Shown: positions 1 to 9,488 of the stretch, piece after piece
How the letters are laid out: every line of letters starts with the position of its first letter
How positions within the stretch are numbered: the first letter of the stretch is position 1
Source: an uncultured Altererythrobacter sp.
Lineage (GTDB): Bacteria > Pseudomonadota > Alphaproteobacteria > Sphingomonadales > Sphingomonadaceae
Assembly: GCA_947492235.1 (NCBI GenBank)
Contig: CANLLZ010000001.1
Location: 372,001 to 436,000 of the forward strand
Direction of reading: 5' to 3'
DNA: 64,000 nucleotides
Made by a program: the position numbers and the translations under genes
Notes under the pieces: generated by a model
Told to the model about the DNA's origin: nothing
Databases searched by the model: none
Seen by the model: only the letters and a program-made list of their open reading frames with translations

Positions 1-1
1 G

Positions 2-3000
2 TTGGCCGGCAAATTGTCGCTGGAAGCGGCAGGCTTTGCGGGAACCGTCGCCGACCCGCTGCGGTTCTCGGCCTTCGATCCCTCGCAGCCCTTCAGCATT
101 CTGGACATCACCACCGGCCAGGGCTTCAATATCGACGTGATCGGCAGTGCCGCCACCATCGGCAATCTCAGCTTTAGCGGGCTGGGATCGATTTCGGCCG
201 ATGGCGGTATAACGCGCTCTTCCGATGTGCCGGGCAGCGCCTTGATCGCTGGCAATGGGGGAACGCTGGTTCTGGATGCCGGAAGCAGCGCTATCGGTCT
301 CGCGCTGCAGCCGCTCGACCTCGATGTTGCAAGCGATACGCGGCTCTCGCTGAACGCTGCGGCGGCCTATCTCAGCACCCAGGCTGGTGGCCAATCCGGC
401 GGCGACCTGACGCTGGCCGATGTGACTATCGATGGCGCATTGTCCATTAATGCAGGCGGCGCAATTGCGCAGTCGGCTGGCGTTTCGGCTCCGATCCGCG
501 CGGGCACGGTCTCGCTGCTTGCGGGCAGCACGATAGGCGGTGCGGCGCCGCTCAATCTCGACACGGCGGGCGGCGAAGTGCGCTCTGTCGGCACGGGCGA
601 CGTCAATCTGTCGATCACCAATTCCGCCAACGCCGACCCGATTAATCTGGTCGCAGGCGCGGCAGGTGGCAGCTTGACCATTGCCGCCGATGGCAGCCTG
701 ATACTGGGTGACACAGGTGCGCAAGGCAGCATCGATTTGCAAACCGCCTCGGGCAATCTGACGGTTGGCGATGTCACCTCGGACGATGGCGACATATCCT
801 TTGCTAGCGCGGGCGATTTCGCGGGCGGCAATCTGGCAGCGGTGAATGGGGCCATTTCGGGCAACGCCAATGGCGCTTTGGAATTTGGCGGTTCCGCATC
901 CGATGGAGCCACCAGCCTGACGGCCAATGGCCCGATTGCCTTTACGGGCGTCATGACCTCGAACACCGGCATCGCTCTTTCCACCCCTGGAGATATTTCG
1001 GGTGGCAGTATCGAAGCGGGCGGCAGCGTCGCGGTACAAGGTGGCGGTGTGAACCTCACCGGCGTGCTGGGCGATAGTCTGGTCCTGCAAGCCGCAAACG
1101 GGATGAGCATTGCGGAGCTGGAATCCGTTGGCGATGCCAATTTGCAGGCGGCTTCGGCAAATATCGGCAATGTCGCTGTCGGAGGCCAACTTGTGGTCAC
1201 CACGACAGGTGAGCTGGCGATTGCGAGTGGCCTCGCCTTTGGCGCTGCGCTGGATTCAGGAGGCGATATTACTATCGGCTCGCTGAACGGGGATGGCGGC
1301 GATCTGACGGTGAATGCCGCTGGCGCGTTGACAGCTGAAAGCCTGATTGAATTTGAGCAAATCGATCTGAGTGCAGCGCAGATCGATGTCCAAAGCCTGG
1401 TTGGCAACGCGATCAACACCGCGTCCACCGGGGCGAGCAGTTTCGGCCTGTTCTTTGCCAATAATGCAGCGACCATTGACGCACGCAGTTTGCAGGCAAC
1501 GACGCTCTTCGCCCAGTCCCTCAATGCCCGTACCGACGATGAAGTGTTCGTCGATGAGCTGCAGGTGGCTGACACTTCGAATATCGACGCAGGCTCAATG
1601 ACTATTCGCCTTGCTGCTGCTGGCACATTCCTGTCACGCACCATCGGCGACACGATTATCGAAGAGCTGCGGACGAGCGATCTTGCCGACCTGCAAGCGG
1701 CCAATATGCAAATCGCCTTGCTCGAAAGTGGCGGCTCGATTGATCTGGATGTCGGGTCGGCACAAATCGACTCGATTGTCGCGGGCGCGGATCTGGATAT
1801 TCTTGCCCAGACGGACATCGTATTCGGCACCGCGGAGAGCGGCGGTTCGACCACGATCAACGCCGGTCAATTGATCGAAGGAGACACGTTGACCGCAGGC
1901 GGAGACGTCAATCTGTCGGCAGAGACCATCCGTATCGGGAACATCTCCGGAGAGAATATCGGGATTGCCGTGACCGGCGATCTGGCATTCGACTCGATTG
2001 GCAGTCGCAACGATCTTGACCTTCAGGCCCGCAATATCGCCATCGGTACAGCGAGTGTCGGCGGCGATTTCGCGGCCCGCGCGGTTCAGACTATCGACGT
2101 GGACACAGCAGAGGTCGGCGGCGATCTGCGGTTCATTGCAGGCGAGGACGTCATTAGCTCGCAACTTTTGCAAGTCGCTGGCACTGCCATCATCCGCGCC
2201 GGCGACGATATCGTTGTCGAGGCAATAGACAGCGGGGGAACGCAGGCTCTGGTGGCAGGCGGCGATATCACCGCCACCACGCTGACCAGCGGAGGCGATG
2301 TCGCCCTTCGCGCCGGGGGGGACATTTCCACTACGAGCATCGCTGCCATCAACGACATTCGCCTCACCGGTCGCCGGATCAATTTCGGAACGATCACGGG
2401 CGAGAATTTCTACGCAGTGAACCGGCTCAGCCTGATTGGCGATCAGTTGTTCGTGACCGGCGATGTCAGCATCAGGCCGCCACGCGGTGCACCATTCTCG
2501 ACCGTGAAGATCGGCGAGTTGTCGGCGGAGAACGCCACGATCAAGGCCAGCGGAACGGCCAAATGGGGCTCGGCAATCCAGTTGGGTTCGGCCCGTATCG
2601 GCAACTCTCTGTCGCTCTACGGGGAATCCGCAACGGCGACCGTGTTCGGAACCGGACCAACCCTTTCAATATCGCTCGACGGGTTCAGAGCGCCCGTCAT
2701 GACGTATGCGGATATCGATGTGACCAGCCTTGGCCCGGTGGATTTCGAACAGTTCGAAGTGAAGCGCGCCCTTATCGATCTGGCGGGCCGCGACGTCACG
2801 ATATTCGATGGCTGGACGGAGCGTTTGGAGCTGTCGACCGCGGACCTGACCCTGCTGATCAACAATCTGTCGGGCAAGCGGGAGCGCGCATTCGACCATC
2901 AACGCTACTTCAGCAAATACCGCTTTGACCTGACCATCGAGGGGCTCGAACCTGCCGGAGATAGTGGCAAGCCACGGTACAAATTGCACGCGGTCCCCGC

Positions 3001-3091
3001 TCAGGCGCAGGGTGTCGAGAAGGACAAGAAAGCTGGCGAGAATTTGGACGAAGAGCAATTGGTCGCCGATGGAAAAGGCGATACGCGGTAA
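2..3091 (+). CDS. Large exoprotein of a two-partner secretion system (TpsA type), 5'-truncated by the window edge
   Basis: The reading frame is open from the first bases, so the N-terminal secretion (TPS) domain must lie upstream of the window. The visible ~1029 residues are low in aromatic residues, almost free of Cys, and made of irregular repeats of about 20 residues with alternating short strands and turns (GGD, SGGS, ANGA patterns). This is the signature of a right-handed beta-helix as in filamentous haemagglutinin-like exoproteins. The last ~65 residues are non-repetitive and highly charged. The TpsB transporter gene begins right after the stop codon. By family knowledge the product would be exported through TpsB to the cell surface as an adhesin or similar exoprotein; its actual function cannot be read from this part. 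Confidence 0.72.
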   Translation: MAGKLSLEAAGFAGTVADPLRFSAFDPSQPFSILDITTGQGFNIDVIGSAATIGNLSFSGLGSISADGGITRSSDVPGSALIAGNGGTLVLDAGSSAIGLALQPLDLDVASDTRLSLNAAAAYLSTQAGGQSGGDLTLADVTIDGALSINAGGAIAQSAGVSAPIRAGTVSLLAGSTIGGAAPLNLDTAGGEVRSVGTGDVNLSITNSANADPINLVAGAAGGSLTIAADGSLILGDTGAQGSIDLQTASGNLTVGDVTSDDGDISFASAGDFAGGNLAAVNGAISGNANGALEFGGSASDGATSLTANGPIAFTGVMTSNTGIALSTPGDISGGSIEAGGSVAVQGGGVNLTGVLGDSLVLQAANGMSIAELESVGDANLQAASANIGNVAVGGQLVVTTTGELAIASGLAFGAALDSGGDITIGSLNGDGGDLTVNAAGALTAESLIEFEQIDLSAAQIDVQSLVGNAINTASTGASSFGLFFANNAATIDARSLQATTLFAQSLNARTDDEVFVDELQVADTSNIDAGSMTIRLAAAGTFLSRTIGDTIIEELRTSDLADLQAANMQIALLESGGSIDLDVGSAQIDSIVAGADLDILAQTDIVFGTAESGGSTTINAGQLIEGDTLTAGGDVNLSAETIRIGNISGENIGIAVTGDLAFDSIGSRNDLDLQARNIAIGTASVGGDFAARAVQTIDVDTAEVGGDLRFIAGEDVISSQLLQVAGTAIIRAGDDIVVEAIDSGGTQALVAGGDITATTLTSGGDVALRAGGDISTTSIAAINDIRLTGRRINFGTITGENFYAVNRLSLIGDQLFVTGDVSIRPPRGAPFSTVKIGELSAENATIKASGTAKWGSAIQLGSARIGNSLSLYGESATATVFGTGPTLSISLDGFRAPVMTYADIDVTSLGPVDFEQFEVKRALIDLAGRDVTIFDGWTERLELSTADLTLLINNLSGKRERAFDHQRYFSKYRFDLTIEGLEPAGDSGKPRYKLHAVPAQAQGVEKDKKAGENLDEEQLVADGKGDTR

Positions 3092-3092
3092 C

Positions 3093-4838
3093 ATGGCGGC
3101 GAAAGCTACGGCGTTAGAAGGGGCTATGCGCACCTTGGCAACGCATGCGACACCAGACGAGACTTCGGGTTCCGGCCTGCAATGGCCGAGCGCGTTCAGG
3201 CGTGCGTATGGGTATGGCCAAGTCCCGGTTTTCTCCTTGTCCCTGCTGCTTCTGCTTGCAGCCCCATCCGCGGCGCAGGCGCAAACGCAGGCAGCGCCCC
3301 CCGATGCGGGAGTTATCAGCAGCCAGACCTTGAACCAGCAGCGCCGCGCGTTGGAGGAAGCGCCCGCTCCGCAAGAGGATGAAGCGGCGGTCACAGGCAC
3401 GCGGGAAGAAAGCGCGTCCCCGATGCCCGACAGCGCGGTGCGGTTCGAATTGCGGGCGGTGGAATTCGATCCATCAGAGTTCTTGACCAGCGACGAGCTG
3501 GCCGGGGTGGCTGAGCCTTATGTCGGCACAGAGGTCGGTTTCCCCGATCTGAACGCCATCGCCCAGGGGGTGAATGCGCTGTATGACCAATTGGGTCTCG
3601 TGACGGCCCGGGCAGTCCTGCTGCCGCAAACGATCGAGGGCGGCACAGTGCGCATCTCTCTGATCGAAGGGGCTGTCGGGGCGGTCGAGGTCGATACCGC
3701 AGACCAGTTGAGCGCGGAGGAGGCCATTCGTCGCTCCGGTCTCGAAGCTGGTGAAATTCTCGACACGCGGAAGCTTGAGCGCCGCTTGTCGCTGATTAAC
3801 CGGACAAACCCGGTGCAAATCCGTGCAGGTCTGAAGCCGGGCGAGCAATTCGGACTCACCGATATCCAGCTGGCTGTCGTCGCGCCCGAGGCGAACCTGC
3901 TGCAAGTGTTCGCGGACAATCACGGTTTCGACACGGTGGGCCAGTGGCAGGGCGGCGGATATTACCGCCGTACCGGTCTTATTGGCGCGTCCGACAGGCT
4001 GTCGGCCTATGTCGCTGCATCCGAAGGCGCGCTGTCTGGGACCGTTGCCTATGACGCTGCCATTCTTGGGCCCACGACCCGCCTGGGGCTGTCCTATGGG
4101 CGCAGCCGGTCGGAAATCGTCAACGGGCCCTTTGCCGTTGTCGGCAGCGTTGGGAAGACCGAGAATGTTGCGCTCAATTACTCGCAGCCGATTGCCTCCA
4201 GCAGCACGGAATTGCTCCTCGCCAGTCTAACCGCAGGCACCAGCAACACCCGCAATTTCGCGTCGGGCGTGTTCGTGAACGCAGTGCGCACGAACAAGGC
4301 GGGGGCGGGGCTGTCTTACAGCTATCTCGCGCCCGGTTTCAGCGTGCAGGCGAACGTGAACACGCTGATTGCCCGCGCATCGCTGATCGGGAATGCGGAC
4401 AAGACCACATTCGGCGTTTTCTCGGGCACCGTCTTTGCCGAGAAACGGCTGGATGCGACATTCGGCATTCGCGGATTTGCAGGCTGGCAGGCGACCAGCT
4501 CCAACGGCGTCCCCGGCGATATCCTGTTCCAGATCGGCGGAGCATCCACCGTCCGTGGTTACGAACAAAGCGCCCTGTCGGGTGACGGCGGATACTACTT
4601 GAATGCGGAGGTCGATGCGAAAGTTGCCGATGGCTTCAACCTTTTCGCTTTTGCCGATCACGGGCGAATCTTCACGCAGCGCGTGCAGGAAAAGACGATC
4701 ACGGCAGTGGGAGCAGGGCTGAGCCTGTCGCTGCTGAAGCACCTGTCGATCCGCGCAACCGGCGGCCTCCCGCTGCGCCGGTTGGCGGGGCAATCGCGCG
4801 ATCCCCGATTCTTCCTGCGCGCACAATTGCAATTTTAG
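3093..4838 (+). CDS. ShlB/FhaC-family outer-membrane transporter (TpsB of two-partner secretion)
   Basis: About 581 residues. The N terminus has a long extension followed by a hydrophobic stretch ending in AAPSAAQAQ (cleavage near residue 63), so this is an extended signal peptide. A POTRA-like region follows at roughly residues 117-195, and then a beta-barrel with the conserved VRGY motif near residue 485 and a C-terminal Phe. The ATG at 3093 lies one base after the TAA of the exoprotein gene. An alternative ATG at 3126 has AGAAGGGG just upstream, and one at 3069 overlaps the previous gene. Known role of the family: a 16-strand outer-membrane barrel that exports the cognate TpsA. Gene adjacency indicates that the upstream exoprotein is its substrate. 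Confidence 0.88.
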   Translation: MAAKATALEGAMRTLATHATPDETSGSGLQWPSAFRRAYGYGQVPVFSLSLLLLLAAPSAAQAQTQAAPPDAGVISSQTLNQQRRALEEAPAPQEDEAAVTGTREESASPMPDSAVRFELRAVEFDPSEFLTSDELAGVAEPYVGTEVGFPDLNAIAQGVNALYDQLGLVTARAVLLPQTIEGGTVRISLIEGAVGAVEVDTADQLSAEEAIRRSGLEAGEILDTRKLERRLSLINRTNPVQIRAGLKPGEQFGLTDIQLAVVAPEANLLQVFADNHGFDTVGQWQGGGYYRRTGLIGASDRLSAYVAASEGALSGTVAYDAAILGPTTRLGLSYGRSRSEIVNGPFAVVGSVGKTENVALNYSQPIASSSTELLLASLTAGTSNTRNFASGVFVNAVRTNKAGAGLSYSYLAPGFSVQANVNTLIARASLIGNADKTTFGVFSGTVFAEKRLDATFGIRGFAGWQATSSNGVPGDILFQIGGASTVRGYEQSALSGDGGYYLNAEVDAKVADGFNLFAFADHGRIFTQRVQEKTITAVGAGLSLSLLKHLSIRATGGLPLRRLAGQSRDPRFFLRAQLQF

Positions 4839-4849
4839 GAGCACGTTCA

Positions 4850-5263
4850 GTGGCGAAGAAGAAGAAGCTCGAAGTGGTGGCCGAAGTGTTGCGCGATATG
4901 GGCTTTCGCGCAGAGCACACCGAACTGGCCGGGGGACGCGAAGGACTGCGCAGCGCCACGGGCGGCGTCACCTTCGATATTGTCGCAGGCAATGAGACCG
5001 AGAAAGGCGTGCTGCGCGATGTGACATTCTTCACCAGCTTCGATTTGCCGGGAGAGGTTGGCGACCTTGCCAGCGAGTGGAACCAGCAAAAGCGTTTTGC
5101 CCGTGTTTTCCATCGCGACAAGAACCTTGTGATGGAAATGGATCTGGTGCTGCCCGCTCAGGCGGCTCCGGCGAAATCCATAATCCGCGATGGCACGGAC
5201 AATTGGAACCGCTTGCTTCAGGATCTAGTCGCGACGCTGCGCGCCCAATTGGCGCAGGCCTAA
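4850..5263 (+). CDS. YbjN-domain protein
   Basis: 137 residues starting at a GTG preceded by AGGAG with 8-base spacing; the SD overlaps the stop codon of the TpsB gene, so the two are probably co-transcribed. The sequence shows the YbjN/type III secretion chaperone-like fold pattern: an N-terminal helix (LEVVAEVLRDMGF), a central sheet with FDLPGEVGDLASEWNQQKRF, and a hydrophobic strand before a C-terminal helix. No signal peptide or membrane segment is seen, so it is cytoplasmic. YbjN proteins are structurally related to small secretion chaperones, but a chaperone role for the exoprotein here is only inference from position. The gene is convergent with the TonB receptor, with only 8 bases between stop codons. 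Confidence 0.7.
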   Translation: MAKKKKLEVVAEVLRDMGFRAEHTELAGGREGLRSATGGVTFDIVAGNETEKGVLRDVTFFTSFDLPGEVGDLASEWNQQKRFARVFHRDKNLVMEMDLVLPAQAAPAKSIIRDGTDNWNRLLQDLVATLRAQLAQA

Positions 5264-5282
5264 AACCCGGCCTAAAACCCGG
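5259..5282. repeat. 12-bp tandem duplication between convergent stop codons
   Basis: CCTAAAACCCGG occurs twice in tandem (5259-5270 and 5271-5282). The first unit holds the TAA of the YbjN-like gene, the second the TAG (on the minus strand) of the TonB receptor gene. Confidence 0.9.
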
Positions 5283-7599
5283 CTTGCAATCGCAGGCCAT
5301 AAACGCGCGGCCTGCGCAGCGAAAATAGCGAGACATTGGTAATCGGCCGGGTCAATCCGGCATTGATCACGGGGCTGTCTTCTATGTTGTCGACAAAGGC
5401 AGTGACGCGCCATCGCCCGGCACGATGCGATAGCGCCACAGAGGCTCCGCTGACCGTGTTAGCGCCCCGCTTTTGCTCTGGCAGATAATCCAGATTGATG
5501 AAGCTGGAACTCTCGATCCGCGTGTTCGCCGCCAGCTCCAGATTGAATGTGTTGCCCAGCGGAAATGTATGGCGATAGCCCAGATTGGCGGTCCATGTCG
5601 GCGCGTTGAGAGCGGGCCTGCCCGAGCAGTCGACAGTGAACAACCGGATCGGCGGCTGCGCGGTGCGCGGATCGTCGGCAATGCCGCAAGGCGTCAGCAG
5701 CGGTGCTCCGCTGGCCGAAATCGCATCGTAGGTTAGCGAGCCATAACGGCTGTTCAGATACTGGACGTCGGCCCGCAGCAGAATATTTTCCGTGGGCCGC
5801 CACTGCATATCGGCTTCGATTCCGAAGATGCGGGACCGTCCGGCATTGACCGTAACCCCAGCCTGACCGAAATTGCCCGGCGTGGTTTCCACCGGCCCGA
5901 TATAGCTGATCTGCTGGTCGCGATATTGCCAATAGAAAGCCTCCAGATTGAAGGTCAGCCGGCCACCCAGCAGCCTGTTTTTCGCGCCGAACGTGAAGGC
6001 GGTCAGCGTTTCCGGCGCGTAGAGATTGTTGTTGGCGGATGGAAAGAACCCGCCCGATTTGAACCCCGTTGCGGCGCTGGCATAGATCAGAGAATTGTCC
6101 GACGCGTCCCATTCGGCCCCGGCATTCCATGTGAAGCGCCGGTCCGTGCGCTCCGCGATCAAAGGAATGTCGGGCGAATTGGGCGCGAAGGCAGTGCGGT
6201 TGGATATCGTGCCGGATACGGATTTGTCCTCATGCGTGAACCTTGCGCCGCCGATCAGGCGGAACTTCGCGCCGCGGTGCCAGGTGAACGACCCATATCC
6301 GGCGATGCTCTCCGTGCGCAGGTTTGGCTGATATTCGGGGTTCGCCAGTGCGCCCTGATTGTAGTTGTTGAAGCTGCGCGTGCTGTCATCGAACAGGTAC
6401 AGGCCGGCCGAATATTCCAGCGTATCCGAGGGCGCGCTGACGAGCCGTATATCCGCAGTCAGCTGATCGGAGCTCTCCTCGATCCGCGAGGGGAAGCCGG
6501 GGTTGTAGGTGAGCAGATCGGGGCGGGATTTGCGGTAAGCCAGAATGGCGGTCAGCTCTGCAAAATTGACGTCTGCCCGTGCCTTGGCCGATACCCCCCA
6601 GAAACGGCTGTCCTGAAATCCGTCGCCCAGCGGCACGCTGACCAGATTGCGGATCTGGTCATCGGTGAAACTGGCAAAGGGCGGGGCACCGCGAAATTGC
6701 AGGAAGGCGCGGTCCTGCAGGATTTGGGTAATTCGCGGGTCGGATCCGCCAATGCGCTGGCCCGGGTCGGGCGCATCGGGTGTGCGCGGTGATGCTATCA
6801 AGACCGCCCCGGTCCCTCGTCCGCCAACATCCGAATAATCGCCGGATATCGTGAGGGAAAACCCGTCTTTGGGTTGGAGGAGCAGTGTTAGCCTTCCCGC
6901 GCTGATATCCTCGTCATCATATCCGTCCGAGAGATAGCCATCATGGCGCGTGTGCTGTCCGGCGACCCGCACTGCAGCCCTGTCGCCCAGCGGCAGGGTT
7001 AGCCCGCCCTGCAACTTGCGGGAGGAAAAATTGCCGATTTCGGCCAGCATATCGGCGCTGGTCTTACCCAATTGGGGTTGTCGCGTGACTACGTTGATGG
7101 CTCCGGCGGTTGCATTACGGCCATAGAGCGTGCCCTGGGGTCCCTTCAGCACCTCGATCCGGTCAATGTCGAACAGCGACCCGGCAGGCGATGACGGTCG
7201 GCCAAAAACCACATCGTCGACATTGTAGGCTATCGCGTTCTCTTGAAACGCATTCACCGCAAGCGCGCCCACGCCGCGAAAGGTGAAGCTGGTCGAGATA
7301 TCCACCGGCTGGACGGTCAGGCCGGGCACCAGAGCTGTCAGATCACGCGGGTCAGTTACGCCGCGCGCTTCCAGTTCTTCGGCGGTCAGGACCGATGCGG
7401 CGAGGCCGGTTTCCTGAAGCGGCTCGGCGCGCCTGCGCGCGGTGACGATAATATCGTCTGCTGCGGACGCTCGCTGGCTTGCCTCTTCCGTTTCAGGAGC
7501 CGGGCCCTGCATGGGCTGCGCCATCCCGGCGGTGCTCAGGCACAGGCCCAGTGCGGTCACCGAGCTGCAAATGATACCCCGCCATTGCATTAGCTGCAT
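5272..7599 (-). CDS. TonB-dependent outer-membrane receptor
   Basis: About 775 residues from the ATG at 7599 (MQLMQWRG); an upstream in-frame ATG would add 30 residues inside the preceding gene and is unlikely. A signal peptide ends near residue 26. A TonB box-like DDIIVTARR follows at about 48-56, and the plug domain carries the LKGPQGTLYGRNATAGAIN signature near 130. The remainder is a beta-barrel ending in GLRLQAGF. Receptors of this class import bulky or scarce nutrients such as siderophores, vitamins or glycans, powered by TonB-ExbBD. The substrate cannot be read from sequence. The start lies 4 bases after the stop of a winged-helix/TPR regulator gene, suggesting one transcript and dedicated regulation. 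Confidence 0.9.
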   Translation of the reverse strand: MQLMQWRGIICSSVTALGLCLSTAGMAQPMQGPAPETEEASQRASAADDIIVTARRRAEPLQETGLAASVLTAEELEARGVTDPRDLTALVPGLTVQPVDISTSFTFRGVGALAVNAFQENAIAYNVDDVVFGRPSSPAGSLFDIDRIEVLKGPQGTLYGRNATAGAINVVTRQPQLGKTSADMLAEIGNFSSRKLQGGLTLPLGDRAAVRVAGQHTRHDGYLSDGYDDEDISAGRLTLLLQPKDGFSLTISGDYSDVGGRGTGAVLIASPRTPDAPDPGQRIGGSDPRITQILQDRAFLQFRGAPPFASFTDDQIRNLVSVPLGDGFQDSRFWGVSAKARADVNFAELTAILAYRKSRPDLLTYNPGFPSRIEESSDQLTADIRLVSAPSDTLEYSAGLYLFDDSTRSFNNYNQGALANPEYQPNLRTESIAGYGSFTWHRGAKFRLIGGARFTHEDKSVSGTISNRTAFAPNSPDIPLIAERTDRRFTWNAGAEWDASDNSLIYASAATGFKSGGFFPSANNNLYAPETLTAFTFGAKNRLLGGRLTFNLEAFYWQYRDQQISYIGPVETTPGNFGQAGVTVNAGRSRIFGIEADMQWRPTENILLRADVQYLNSRYGSLTYDAISASGAPLLTPCGIADDPRTAQPPIRLFTVDCSGRPALNAPTWTANLGYRHTFPLGNTFNLELAANTRIESSSFINLDYLPEQKRGANTVSGASVALSHRAGRWRVTAFVDNIEDSPVINAGLTRPITNVSLFSLRRPRVYGLRLQAGF

Positions 7600-7603
7600 C
7601 TGC

Positions 7604-9196
7604 TCAGCCGGCTGCCCGCGCCGGAGCGGGCCGGGGCCACACTTCGTGCAGAGCGCTGATTGATCGATCCCGCGTGGTGCGATCAGCAAACCAGTAAGCC
7701 ATTGTGGAGACCAGCTGCTGATAATCTGCCACCGTGTAATGCGGCGCCAGCATCAACAATCTTTTCACTGTGCCACGCGCATCATTTGCGCGGCCAGCCA
7801 GCGCCTGAGCCATAGCCAGCGCGACCAGATTGAGGCTGTAATTGGGATTGCGATCCGCGCAGTCATCATAGGCGGCGATGGCCTGATCAATCCGGCCCAG
7901 TTTGATCTCGCAGTGCCCGCGATAATGCGCCCACAGGCCAAAGCGCGGGTGATGCGGTGCGCGCGCCTCTGCAGTTTCGATCATCCGCTGCCCCGCTACG
8001 TCGCTGTTCAGCCAGCAATATTGCCACCCCAATACTGCGAGGGAGTGGGGATTGTTGGGATTGAGCTCTACCGAGCGGGTCAAATTGCGGACGGCCAAAC
8101 GGGGATTGCCCCGCATGGTGGCGACGATACCCGCCGCGGCCAGAACTTCGGGGTCGAGCGGTGCCAAGCGCATCGCCGCATCGAGATATCGCCCGGCACG
8201 CTGCGCTGCATCTGCCGGGGTGCCTGCGAAATTGCTGACGATGTTTTGCGTATATTGAACCGCCAGAGCTGCGTGCACGGCAGCGTCGTCAGGATTGATC
8301 TCCAACGCCTGCTCGAGAAGCGCGATGATCTCGAACGCGGCTTTTTCGTTGTAATTGAGGCGCAGGGCTTCTGCTTGCTGGACCAGCTCGTATGCGCCGA
8401 GCTGGAAGGAGCGATTTTGCTTGGGGGAGTTCGCATGCGACAATTGCAGTGCGCTCGACATAGCTGTCGAGATATCGAGCACGATAGTGTCTTCCACCTC
8501 ATAGAAATTGGCCAGATCAACAGACATCTTACTGGCCCAGACCTGCTCGTCGGTAACGCTGTCCATCAGTGAATGCCGAACGGACAGCCCGTCCCCTTCG
8601 CGCGTCAATGTTCCCGAAACGAGATACCGCACGCCCAATTTGCCAGCTATTTCCGCAATACTGGCGGGGGCGCCCTGCAATCGGGTCGCTGAATTATAGG
8701 CGGCAACATGCAGCCGGGGCACGCGGCCCAGCAGCGATGTGAGATCGCGGGTCAGGCCATCGGCCAGATACCGGTCGCTTTCCCGCGTCGACATGTTCTC
8801 GAACCCGAGCACCGCTACTGAGTAGTCGGATGCGGCTGGCAACTGGTCGAGCAAGCGGGTTGCCGTCGGTCCGCGATCATTGGCGGCAGCTTGGAAATCG
8901 ACCGGGGCGGCCAAGGTATAGCCACGCTTCCAGACAGTCTCGATGTAGTTTTCGATGGACTTGTCGATGCGAAAAATACGCCGCAGCAGCGAGATCGCGC
9001 GGGTGAGGCTTTCGTCGGCCCCCGGGTTGAAGAGCCAGACCTGATTGATCAACTCGTCACGCGAAACAACTTCGGATGGCCGGTTGGCGAGATGGACGAG
9101 AACATCCATGACCAGAGGCTCCACGCCGTATAGCTGGCCCTTGTGGCTCAACGTATTTTGACTTGGGTTGACTTCGAACAGGCCTACGGAGAACAT
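7604..9196 (-). CDS. Winged-helix (OmpR/CadC-type) DNA-binding protein with C-terminal TPR region
   Basis: About 530 residues from the ATG at 9196; further in-frame sequence upstream is less convincing. Residues 1-95 form an OmpR/PhoB-type winged helix (LVMDVLVHLANRPSEVVSRD, then SLLRRIFRID and GYTLAAPV). A domain of the kind found in CadC-like and adenylate cyclase-like TPR proteins follows (SVAVLGFENMSTRESDRYLADGLTRDL written as SVAVLGFENM ... YLADGLTRDL). The C-terminal half contains TPR-like helices with NPDDAAVHAALA and NPNNPHSLAVLG. No transmembrane helix is seen, unlike classical CadC. It probably regulates transcription, most likely of the TonB receptor gene that begins 4 bases downstream. 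The signal it senses is unknown. Confidence 0.8.
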   Translation of the reverse strand: MFSVGLFEVNPSQNTLSHKGQLYGVEPLVMDVLVHLANRPSEVVSRDELINQVWLFNPGADESLTRAISLLRRIFRIDKSIENYIETVWKRGYTLAAPVDFQAAANDRGPTATRLLDQLPAASDYSVAVLGFENMSTRESDRYLADGLTRDLTSLLGRVPRLHVAAYNSATRLQGAPASIAEIAGKLGVRYLVSGTLTREGDGLSVRHSLMDSVTDEQVWASKMSVDLANFYEVEDTIVLDISTAMSSALQLSHANSPKQNRSFQLGAYELVQQAEALRLNYNEKAAFEIIALLEQALEINPDDAAVHAALAVQYTQNIVSNFAGTPADAAQRAGRYLDAAMRLAPLDPEVLAAAGIVATMRGNPRLAVRNLTRSVELNPNNPHSLAVLGWQYCWLNSDVAGQRMIETAEARAPHHPRFGLWAHYRGHCEIKLGRIDQAIAAYDDCADRNPNYSLNLVALAMAQALAGRANDARGTVKRLLMLAPHYTVADYQQLVSTMAYWFADRTTRDRSISALHEVWPRPAPARAAG

Positions 9197-9386
9197 CCGG
9201 TTGATCGCGATTCTCCCCCCGAGTTGCACGCGTGACTTTTGCTGCAAAAACAGCTGGTTTTGCAGTCTGCTTAGCGCGGCGCGACCCGGCCCAGCGCCAA
9301 TAGACCACTCCCTGAACGGTGTCACCGCTTTTATGAGAGGGAGCTAATTCTGACACATAGTCAGCGGCGGGGAGTACCAAAAGAAA

Positions 9387-9462
<76 letters not shown>

Positions 9463-9488
9463 ACGGGCTCTTCGAAAGCGCCTTTGGC

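Noticed and set aside
367-1860. Long open frame on the minus strand opposite the TpsA-like gene
   Set aside because: It is the antisense of a repetitive coding region in a high-GC genome, with Pro/Ala/Ser-biased composition and no domain pattern.
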